This document shows, in pieces, positions 16,182-24,200 of a stretch of DNA of 37,306 nucleotides. Both the position numbers and the translations under genes were made by a program. Numbering within the stretch: position 1 is the first letter of the stretch; each line of letters begins with the position of its first letter. Where the stretch lies: the NCBI GenBank assembly GCA_041653595.1, contig JBAZFB010000015.1, forward strand, positions 1 through 37,306, given 5' to 3'. The DNA is from Candidatus Omnitrophota bacterium (lineage in GTDB: Bacteria > Omnitrophota > Gorgyraeia > Pluralincolimonadales > Pluralincolimonadaceae). The notes beneath the pieces are model-generated. The model did not search any database and was not told the DNA's origin. It saw nothing but the letters and a program-made list of their open reading frames with translations.

Positions 16182-16466
16182 ATGAAAAAGAACCTTGTTA
16201 TAAAAAGCATACCCGTTATTTTATTTGCCGCTTTTTTAGTCGGATTTTTCGGAAAAGACATGGAAGGTATTTTATATTCATGGTTATGCGCCGGATTGGT
16301 TTTTATTGTCAGCATCGCATTGACTATTAACGCCATCGCAAACAAGAAAATGGGTATCGTAATAGCGATATTATTTATTGTATTTATTTTACTGCCTTTT
16401 TCAGTGCTTGGAAGCTGCGGGTTAACCTATTTAGGCGCATTAACCAAAACCATATTTATTAAATGA
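16182..16466 (+). CDS. Small membrane protein with LGSCGL motif, unknown
   Basis: This 94-residue protein has three predicted helices (about 8-25, 30-49, 56-75). An AAAGGAG site sits 7 bases before the ATG, supporting real translation. FSVLGSCGLTYLGAL near the C-terminus echoes VLGACGL in the protein at 15,279, placing a cysteine at the same membrane edge in both. The stop overlaps the start of the radical-SAM gene by 4 bases. It could be an accessory subunit of the methyltransferase or the radical-SAM enzyme; no family is recognised. Confidence 0.68.
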   Translation: MKKNLVIKSIPVILFAAFLVGFFGKDMEGILYSWLCAGLVFIVSIALTINAIANKKMGIVIAILFIVFILLPFSVLGSCGLTYLGALTKTIFIK

Positions 16467-17848
16467 AAAATCGTTCAGATCAGAAACAAATCGAAAAAGA
16501 TTATATCTTCCTCGAACTGACGCGGAGCATCTGCCCGGTCTGCAAGAAGACCGTTGACGCGCAGGTGAGGGTCAGGGGCGAGAAGGTGTATATGTTCAAG
16601 CGCTGCGCCGAGCACGGCGAGTTCGAGGGGTTGATATCTTCCGACGTCAATATGTACAGGCACAGCCTGGCATTCAATAAGCCGGGGAGGATGCCGCTCG
16701 AATACGCCTCTGAGGTAAAACACGGCTGCCCGGAGGACTGCGGGCTCTGTCCGGACCACCAGCAGCATACCTGTGTGGCGCTCCTCGAGATAACCGACGG
16801 CTGCAACCTGTGCTGCACGTCCTGTTTTGCTAAGTCAGCAGGAAGCAAGTACCTGGACCTGAAGACGATAGATTTCATGCTCGATAGCTATGTCAGGTGC
16901 GAAGGCAGCCCGGAAGTGCTGCAGATAAGCGGCGGCGAGCCGACCCTCCATCCCGACCTGTTCAAGATAATCGAGATGGCCCATTCCAAGAAAATAAAGC
17001 ACCTTATGATCAACACTAACGGCGTGAGGCTGGCCGAGGATGAAGAACTGGCTAAAAGATTAGCCGATTGTAATGTCGAGCTTTATTTCCAGTTCGACGG
17101 TTTTGAGCCGCGCATATATGAGGTCCTGCGCGGCAGCAAGGAGGTCTTTAAGCTGAAACAGCGCGCGCTGGAAAATATTTCAAAATATAACATCCCGACG
17201 ACGCTTGTCGCGACGCTCGCCAAGGGATTGAACGAAGACCAGATAGGCGAAATAATAAATTACGGGCTTAAGAACAAGTTCGTCAAGGGCGTGACGTTCC
17301 AGCCGATGATATACGTGAACGAAAAGATTAAATTTGACCCGATGGACAGGCTGACCCTGCCGGATGTGGTCAAAGAGATAGACAGGCAGACGAAGTCCCT
17401 TTTTAAGGTATCGGATTTTATACCGTTGCCGTGCCCGTATCCGACATGCTGCAGCCTGACCTATGCTTTTAAAAAAGACGGCAAAGTCACCCCGATAACG
17501 AGGAAGATCGACATAGAAAAATACCTGGACTATTTCAGCAATACACTCGTAACCACGCCGGCGCCTATATTAAGGAAAGCGTTGGAAGGCTTGTGGTCGG
17601 CGTCAGCGGCTATTAACTCGGCAAGCGTCTTAAAGGACTTTGTATGCGTCTGCGGGATACCGTTCAATAAGGACGCACTTGAGCAACTTAAGGATAACGT
17701 CTTCAGGGTCGTCGTAAAACCGTTCATGGACGCCTATACTTTTGACGTAAAAAGGGCGATGAAGTGCTGTATACATGTCATACAACCCGACGGCAAGCTT
17801 ATCCCTTTCTGCGTATACAACAATATTTACCGGGACAGGTGCAGATGA
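16463..17848 (+). CDS. Radical-SAM protein of the COG1964 family (MJ0619/tetraether lipid synthase-like)
   Basis: This 461-residue protein has the radical-SAM CxxxCxxC cluster Cys114, Cys118, Cys121 (DGCNLCCTSCF), the GGEPTLHPDL motif near residue 155 and NTNG near residue 178. The N-terminus has a rubredoxin/zinc-like CPVC (24-27) ... CAEHG (48-52), followed by Cys89, 93, 96 and 104 (GCPEDCGLCPDHQQHTC). The C-terminus has more Cys motifs (CPYPTCC, CVCG, CCIHVIQPDG). This multi-cluster layout is that of COG1964, which includes the archaeal tetraether lipid synthase MJ0619, once described as a pterin methyltransferase. Such enzymes join or alkylate unactivated lipid carbons. The local lipid genes make a lipid substrate plausible, but a different methyl or C-C coupling role is possible. 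It overlaps both neighbours by 4 bases. Confidence 0.82.
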   Translation: MKNRSDQKQIEKDYIFLELTRSICPVCKKTVDAQVRVRGEKVYMFKRCAEHGEFEGLISSDVNMYRHSLAFNKPGRMPLEYASEVKHGCPEDCGLCPDHQQHTCVALLEITDGCNLCCTSCFAKSAGSKYLDLKTIDFMLDSYVRCEGSPEVLQISGGEPTLHPDLFKIIEMAHSKKIKHLMINTNGVRLAEDEELAKRLADCNVELYFQFDGFEPRIYEVLRGSKEVFKLKQRALENISKYNIPTTLVATLAKGLNEDQIGEIINYGLKNKFVKGVTFQPMIYVNEKIKFDPMDRLTLPDVVKEIDRQTKSLFKVSDFIPLPCPYPTCCSLTYAFKKDGKVTPITRKIDIEKYLDYFSNTLVTTPAPILRKALEGLWSASAAINSASVLKDFVCVCGIPFNKDALEQLKDNVFRVVVKPFMDAYTFDVKRAMKCCIHVIQPDGKLIPFCVYNNIYRDRCR

Positions 17849-18714
17849 GCAATATACTGAATAATATGATAGAGTTCCTCGCGGTCCTGGTGGTGATGTT
17901 TTTCGCGGTCTCGTTCGTCTCGAGGGTAGCGATGAAAAAGATGCCTCTGGACAGGTTATTTGCCAGGCTGCAGGGGAGCGGGGCTGTCGCGAGCAATTTT
18001 ATTTCGGCGGTGATCGGTGCGGTGACGCCTTTCTGTGTCTGCACGACGATACCGGTCTTTACCGGCATGGTGCAGATGGGCCTCAAGACAGGCCCGGCCA
18101 TGGCATTCCTCTTTTCATCGCCGCTCCTTAATATTTCGGCGGTGATATTGATATATTTTCTATTCGGGTGGAAATTCGCCGTGTATTTTACGGCCGCGAT
18201 ACTTTTTGCCGCTACGCTTGGCGGCATCCTGGTGCCGAAATTGGGGATGGAGGACGGGATAGAGGGGAAGGCGGAAGAAGGAGGTCTTCCGGAAGGCGGA
18301 AGCGGCAATGTCTGCAAAGACGCCGCGAGATCCTCGGCCTCTTTGTTGAAGAACCTGCTGCTCCCGCTCATTTTAGGCGCGGTAATTGCCGGTCTCATAC
18401 ATAATTATATCCCGGTCAAATTCATAGAGCGATTCAACGGTTTTCCCGTGTGGCTGGCGATACCCCTGGTCGCGCTTATCGGTTTTCCGTTATATTCAAA
18501 TATACTGGTGCTTGCGCCGATATGCTTCTCGCTGGCGGATAAGGGGATGAACAGCGCGGTAGTGATGACATTCATGATGTCCGGCGCCGGGATCAGTTTT
18601 CCTTCGGCGTTGGTATTGAACAGGATCCTTAAGCGAAGGCTTTACCTTTATTACTTGGGGTATACCTTCCTGGCTTATTGTATAATAGGGCTCGGTTTTA
18701 ACCTGGTAAGGTAA
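17845..18714 (+). CDS. DUF318/ArsP-type permease
   Basis: The chosen ATG (17,845) overlaps the radical-SAM stop by 4 bases. The open frame extends further upstream, but that part lies inside the previous gene. The 289-residue protein has 8 or more helices in two similar halves. The first half carries TPFCVCTTIPVFTG (residues 61-74) with a Cys-x-Cys at 64/66, the hallmark of the PF03773 permease family. Characterised members export organoarsenicals (ArsP), and others are linked to thiol-binding metals or chalcogens. The central loop (about residues 130-165) is long, charged and Gly-rich. Here it probably moves a soft, thiol-reactive compound. Confidence 0.85.
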   Translation: MSNILNNMIEFLAVLVVMFFAVSFVSRVAMKKMPLDRLFARLQGSGAVASNFISAVIGAVTPFCVCTTIPVFTGMVQMGLKTGPAMAFLFSSPLLNISAVILIYFLFGWKFAVYFTAAILFAATLGGILVPKLGMEDGIEGKAEEGGLPEGGSGNVCKDAARSSASLLKNLLLPLILGAVIAGLIHNYIPVKFIERFNGFPVWLAIPLVALIGFPLYSNILVLAPICFSLADKGMNSAVVMTFMMSGAGISFPSALVLNRILKRRLYLYYLGYTFLAYCIIGLGFNLVR

Positions 18715-18716
18715 GC

Positions 18717-19256
18717 ATGGCAAATTGGCTAAAAAAAATATTTGAACCCAATTACGTCAAACCGAAGGGGATCATCCTTTACGGGAGCGTCCAGGCGGTG
18801 ATACAGACCCACAAGATGCTCGAGGATAAGGGATTCCTTGTCAGGCTCGTAGCCCCGCCGCCGGAATTCAGGATAGGCTGCGACCTTGCCGTAGAGTTCG
18901 AGCTTATCGAGCAGGAGGCGGTCGAGAATACAATAAAGGAACAGCCGGTAGCTCAGAATTACACTATCGTCTCCGCGAAGGAGATGCTGCCGGATATCCT
19001 GAAGCGATCGACTTTTATTGAGATCGACGGGTACCTTATGTGCAAGGCAGGCAACATGAAGATAACCGTGGATAAAATGGACCATAAGATCGTCAATATC
19101 TCGGGCGGGGGATGCCCGGATATCCCGTATGTGGCCGAAAAGCTCTACGGCCGGGAGATCGAAGAGGCGGAGGACCCGATAAAATTAGGCAACAGCCTTT
19201 GCTCCTATATGCTGCAGATATCTTTCGACTCGTTAAAAAATAAGGTAACAAGATAG
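18717..19256 (+). CDS. DUF3343 (putative Se/S carrier-like) protein with extra C-terminal domain
   Basis: This 179-residue protein starts 2 bases after the permease. Residues about 17-80 match DUF3343 (PF11823): a strand-helix start (GIILYGSVQAVIQTHKML) and a conserved Cys in PPPEFRIGCDLAVEF (Cys55). The family is described as putative selenium/sulfur carriers. Typical members are about 80 residues. Here about 100 residues follow, with Cys109, Cys133 in a SGGGCPDIP turn, and Cys162, which may form a second active or dimer module. The next gene begins directly after its stop. Function is inferred from family and context only. Confidence 0.75.
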   Translation: MANWLKKIFEPNYVKPKGIILYGSVQAVIQTHKMLEDKGFLVRLVAPPPEFRIGCDLAVEFELIEQEAVENTIKEQPVAQNYTIVSAKEMLPDILKRSTFIEIDGYLMCKAGNMKITVDKMDHKIVNISGGGCPDIPYVAEKLYGREIEEAEDPIKLGNSLCSYMLQISFDSLKNKVTR

Positions 19257-20111
19257 ATGCTCGTCCTTATCGGCACGGTGCCCAATAAAGTAGGCCTGCA
19301 TATCGGCAGCGCGTCTGTCGACGGCGGAAAACTGAAGATAGGGAACGCTGAGTTCTCCGTCGAAAGGGGGACGGCCGCCATGGCCGCGTCTGCGGTGATG
19401 GTATGCAAGTACTACGGGCTCGAAAGTCCACTGTGCATATTCGGCGCGGATACCGGGGACGGCGTGGGCACCAACATGATGTTCCACGAGGCCTTTGAGA
19501 ACCTCGATAAATACGATCCGGATGTCGTGACCCTGCATTATATGTTCCCGAAGGTGGGATACGGCGGGCCGTTTATCGCCAAAGTGGAATCGCTCAAGAA
19601 AAGGCCGCAGCTTATCGCCGACGCCGGAGGGATGTACCTGATGAAGACGACGAAACTGGCGGATAAGTTCGACGTATTCACCCCGGACCAGGGCGAACTG
19701 TATTTTCTCGCGGATGAAATGGCTCCCCACCCGCTTTATGTAAGGGAGGAGATAGCATACAAGGATTTGACGGCCGGATCGCTGGCCGGAATGGCGTATA
19801 AAAACAGGAACACCGCCAGGACGACTGTCATAAAAGGGGCCGTCGATCAGGTCTACCGCGGCGGGGTGAAAATAAAGGAAGTTTCGGGCCCGAATATACC
19901 GGCAATGGAAGCGATAGGCGGGACCGGCGATACCATAACCGGGATGCTCTCGGCCCTGAGGTTTAAGGGCGACCCGGACGCCGATTTCAAGGCGCTTATC
20001 ATCAACCGCCTTATCGGGGAGAAGATCAGGTGCACGCCGGCGACCCAGATATCGGAATTCATAAATGCCGTCCCTGAGGCGATCGAAGAGTATGAAAAAA
20101 AATCCCGCTAG
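19257..20111 (+). CDS. NNRD/ribokinase-like protein (YjeF C-terminal fold)
   Basis: This 284-residue protein has the ribokinase-like layout of ADP/ATP-dependent NAD(P)HX dehydratases (COG0063). It shows TPDQGELYFLAD (142-153) like the TPHxGE motif, and GGTGDTITGML (221-231) with the presumed catalytic Asp225. The N-terminus is unlike housekeeping NNRD. A real NAD(P)HX repair enzyme is possible but would be oddly placed. A small-molecule kinase or a carrier-handling ATPase in the Se/S unit is an alternative. Its ATG directly follows the previous stop and its 3' end overlaps the next gene by 20 bases, so it is clearly part of this operon. Confidence 0.68.
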   Translation: MLVLIGTVPNKVGLHIGSASVDGGKLKIGNAEFSVERGTAAMAASAVMVCKYYGLESPLCIFGADTGDGVGTNMMFHEAFENLDKYDPDVVTLHYMFPKVGYGGPFIAKVESLKKRPQLIADAGGMYLMKTTKLADKFDVFTPDQGELYFLADEMAPHPLYVREEIAYKDLTAGSLAGMAYKNRNTARTTVIKGAVDQVYRGGVKIKEVSGPNIPAMEAIGGTGDTITGMLSALRFKGDPDADFKALIINRLIGEKIRCTPATQISEFINAVPEAIEEYEKKSR

Positions 20112-21204
20112 GCATTGGACGTATGCGGTGACCGGCCCGGTATTGGCGGCGCTGCTGATAGTCTTCTGGTATTTTAACCAGAATTACCTTGCAGATAAGA
20201 AGAGCGCAGTCGTTCTGTTGCTGGAAAACCCCATCCTGACATTCGGATTTGTCACGCTCGGCGCGTTCATAAGCGCGTTCATCTTCGGCGAATTCGGGAT
20301 AAAAACGCCGCTTACTTATGAGCCGTTGATATACGGGCTGGCCGGGGGTCTCATAATGGGCACCGGGGCGACCATTGCCGCGATGTCGGTCTATTCGGTC
20401 GTGCTTTTTAACCTTGCCGGGATATTCAACCTGACGGCGTTCATGGTCACAAAGGGCTGGGTATACGCTGTTTTCATGATATTGGGTGGATTTTTCGGCT
20501 CAAAGCTGCTAAAATTCTTTACCCTGAAGACGGCAAGGGTAAAAAAGGATTTCTTCATCCCCGACGAGCTGATGGATAAGGGCGTCCAGAGGGCCGTTTT
20601 TTACGCGATCTTAGGATTATTTGTTTTTTTCGTCGTCGCGATACTCATATTCTCGAAATTGGGGACTCCCGGGAAAATAAGCTTTGTCTTTGCCGTAATA
20701 TTTCTTTCGGTCTTCGGCGCGGTCGCCGAAAGGGGAACGATATGCATGTCGAGCATGCTTAAGGAGTGGTTCATCTCACGTTCCTCGTATGTCTGGCGAA
20801 GCGTCTTGTTTACCGTTATGTGCCTTGCCTTATTTTACCAGGCAGGGATACGGCTCTCTTTGTTCGGCCCGATCCTTCTCGAGAAGAACATTTCCGGGGC
20901 CGGTTTTCTAATGGCGGGATCATTTTTAATGGGTTTCGGTTTTATTTTTGCGGACGGGTGTTTTATAGGAAGCCTTTGGAAAGCCGGGCAAGGTAACATC
21001 ATAAACATCGCCGGGATATTCGGGATGTTATTCGGGATCGGGATTTCGCAGGCGGTCATCCGGGCAACTGGTTTGCATCCCGCTGCCGGCCCTATCCCTA
21101 ATTATATTGACGCGATATCAGGCTCTACCCCGTTTCTTGTTATCTTATGGGTAACCGGGCTTGTCCTGCTGCTGGTATTTAAACCGCAGCGTTATAGATA
21201 TTGA
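20092..21204 (+). CDS. YeeE/YedE-type transporter (sulfur/selenium compound uptake)
   Basis: Start ATG 20,092 is chosen because the MKKN start follows an AG-rich stretch; a start at 20,065 would add nine residues inside the previous gene. The 370-residue protein has about 9-10 helices in two half-repeats. The second half holds the family motif GFIFADGCFIGSLWKAGQGN with Cys290, and AERGTICMSS with Cys218 lies before it. In the first half the matching GGLIMGTGATIAAM has Ala where thiosulfate-transporting YeeE proteins have Cys. Family members take up thiosulfate (YeeE) or are linked to selenium use (YedE). Pairing with DUF3343 supports a Se/S role. The loss of one pathway cysteine suggests a different substrate or mechanism. 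Confidence 0.85.
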   Translation: MKKNPARHWTYAVTGPVLAALLIVFWYFNQNYLADKKSAVVLLLENPILTFGFVTLGAFISAFIFGEFGIKTPLTYEPLIYGLAGGLIMGTGATIAAMSVYSVVLFNLAGIFNLTAFMVTKGWVYAVFMILGGFFGSKLLKFFTLKTARVKKDFFIPDELMDKGVQRAVFYAILGLFVFFVVAILIFSKLGTPGKISFVFAVIFLSVFGAVAERGTICMSSMLKEWFISRSSYVWRSVLFTVMCLALFYQAGIRLSLFGPILLEKNISGAGFLMAGSFLMGFGFIFADGCFIGSLWKAGQGNIINIAGIFGMLFGIGISQAVIRATGLHPAAGPIPNYIDAISGSTPFLVILWVTGLVLLLVFKPQRYRY

Positions 21205-21235
21205 CGCAAACTTAAAGGAAGGGAAATACCGGTTC

Positions 21236-24200
21236 ATGATCAAATCTTGCGGCATATGCGTCGGGGCATCGAACCTGACCTCTGTAGAGATATATAAGGA
21301 GGAGCATAGGCTCCGCGTGGGCAAGGTGATAAGCGTGCCCCACGAGGGGAACATATTCGGCTGCCTCGAGCAGGCCCTGAACAGGCTCCTCGACGATGGA
21401 TACCGCAATATCGCCGTGACCGGCAGGAAGGTGGATTCATCGGTGAACCTGCCGTGGATCTCCGAACCCGAGGCGGTTGAAGAGGCGCTGAAATTCGTAA
21501 ATACCGATAAGAAGCGCTACAACGCGGTCGTGAGCATGGGCGCCGAGCTCTTCGTTGCCTATGTGCTGGATAAGCACGGGAATATCTCCGGCGTAAGGAC
21601 GCTCAATAAATGCGCCTCGGGGACCGGCGAATTCTTCGCGCAGCAGCTGAGGAGGATGAACCTCTCCCTGGGCGAGGCGGAGAAGCTCGTTTCTTCCGAT
21701 AAGGTCTACCGGCTCTCAAGCAGGTGCTCGGTATTCTGCAAGAGCGACTGCACCCACGCGCTCAATAAAGGGCAGAATGTGAGCGAGATACTGGCGGGGC
21801 TGTGCGAGATGATGTCCAGGAAAGTCATGGAACTGCTCGTGGACATGCCTAAAGAAAAGGTGATGCTCATCGGAGGTGTCGCCCTGAACCCGCGGGTCAT
21901 CAGCTTCCTTAAAAAAGAGATACATTCAATATACGTGCCTAACGAAGCCGCGTATTTCGAAGCCCTCGGCGCGGCCCTCTGGATAATGGAACACAACGCC
22001 GTCATATCCGGCGCCAAATTATCAAAGGACAGGCGGCGCTCCTCGAGATACACGGCCCTGCCGCCGCTTAGATCGGCGCTTCCGCTCGTCGAATTCAAGG
22101 ATGCCTGGGAAAGAACGGAATATTCGGACGGGGACGTATGCATTTTAGGCCTCGACGTCGGCTCGACCACTACGAAGGCGGTAATAATGAGGGAGCGCGA
22201 TAACGCGGTGCTCGACTCCGTATATCTCAGGACGAACGGCAACCCGGTCGAGGCCTCGCGCAATTGCTACAAGGCCCTTGAAAAGAACCTTAACAAGAAA
22301 ATAAAGATAACCGGCCTGGGCGTCACCGGGTCCGGCAGGCAGATAGCCGCATTGCACGCGATGACGGACGGGATAGTCAACGAGATAATAGCCCACGCCC
22401 GCGCAGCCGTATATTTTGACGACGAAGTCGACACGATATTCGAGATCGGCGGACAGGACGCGAAATATACGCATATCAAGAACATGGTGGCATGTGATTA
22501 TGCCATGAACGAGGCTTGTTCGGCCGGCACCGGCTCTTTCCTCGAAGAATCATGCAAGGAGACGTTGGGCGTTGAGCTGCGGGAGATCGAACGGTACGCG
22601 ATGAAAGGGGAGAACCCGCCGAATTTCAACGACCAGTGCGCCGCATTTATAAGCAGTGACATCAAGACCGCTTCTTACGAAGGGCTCAAGAAAGAGGATA
22701 TCGTCGCCGGGCTGGTCTATTCGATATGCATGAATTACAGCAACCGCGTCAAAGGCAACAGGATAGTGGGGGATAAGGTGCTCATGCAGGGAGGCGTATG
22801 CTACAACAAGGCCGTGCCTGTCGCCATGGCTTCGCTTTTGGGCAAGAAGATAGTCGTGCCGCCCGAGCCCGGGCTCATGGGCGCTTTCGGCGCTGCCCTG
22901 GAGATCAAGGATAAGATGGATAAAGGGCTGCTCAAGAGGAAAGATTTCGAGCTTTCCTGGCTTATCGGCAGGGACGTCAAATATCACGACAGTTTCAAGT
23001 GCAAGGGCGGCGCGGAAAAATGCGACCGCGGCTGCAGCATCCTCAGGATAGAGATAGGCGGCAGGATCTACCTCTTCGGCGGTTCGTGCAACAGGTATTA
23101 TAATATAAACCATTCGGTAAATGTCGACGAGACAAAGTTAAACCTGGTCAAGATGCGCCAGGATAAACTTTTCGCGCCGCCGGCCCAAGGGGAAACCGCT
23201 CCTGAGGCCGCAAAGACCGTAGGTATAAGCAGGTCATTCCTTACGCACACCTTCTTTCCTTTATACTGCACTTTTTTTAGCTCCCTGGGGATGAGAGTTG
23301 TTGTTTCGGATGCCATATCCGACTACGGCGTACAGCATAAGAGGGCGCCGTTTTGCTATCCTGCCGAGATAGCCCACGGCCTCTTCCATAACCTCCTCGA
23401 GAAAGACCTGGATTATATATTCCTCCCGCAGGTCCTGGAACTTAAATCCAAGAAAGCGGAAAAGTCGAGGAAAGAACAGCAGTCCACATGCGTAATCCTC
23501 CAGAGCGAACCGTATTACCTGAAGAACACCTTCAAGAACTTCGACAAGAACAACGTCCTCGTCCCTGTGCTGGACTTTTCGAAAGGTCTCGGCGGCGCGC
23601 GCAAGGCCTTTGTGGAGATGTCCGGGAAAATGGGATTTTCGAAAAGGGACGCCGTAAGGGCCTATGAGGCGGCATGCGGCAGGCAGGATGATTTCACTAA
23701 GGGCCTGAAGCAATACGGGAGGGCGTGCCTCGGGGAATTGAAGAAAGACCCGGACAGGATAGCCGTAGTCCTTTTGGGAAGGGCGTATAATACCTTTGCC
23801 GCGGAAGCGAACATGGCGATACCGGATAAATTCTCCTCACGCGGGGTGACGGTCATGCCGTTCGATTCCCTGCCGTATGAGGACGAATCGGACGACGCGA
23901 ATATGTACTGGGCGAGCGGGCAGATGATACTAAAGGCCGCGCGTTTCATAAAGAAGCACGCGCAGCTCTACCCGGTGTTCGTTACGAATTTCAGCTGCGG
24001 CCCGGATTCGTTCATCGTAGGCAATGTCAGGGATATAATGGATAAGAAACCGATCCTTATTCTCGAGATCGACAGCCATACCGCGGACGCGGGCATCAAC
24101 ACGAGGATAGAGGCCTTCCTGGATATAGTGGAAAGGTCCCGGAAACTCGACGCAGCCCCCTCTGACGGCGGGGAGGCGTTCACGCCGGCGCGCTGCATAA

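Noticed and set aside
20065..20091. Upstream start for the YedE-type transporter
   Set aside because: It would add nine polar residues within the previous gene before a normal MKKN membrane-protein start at 20,092.
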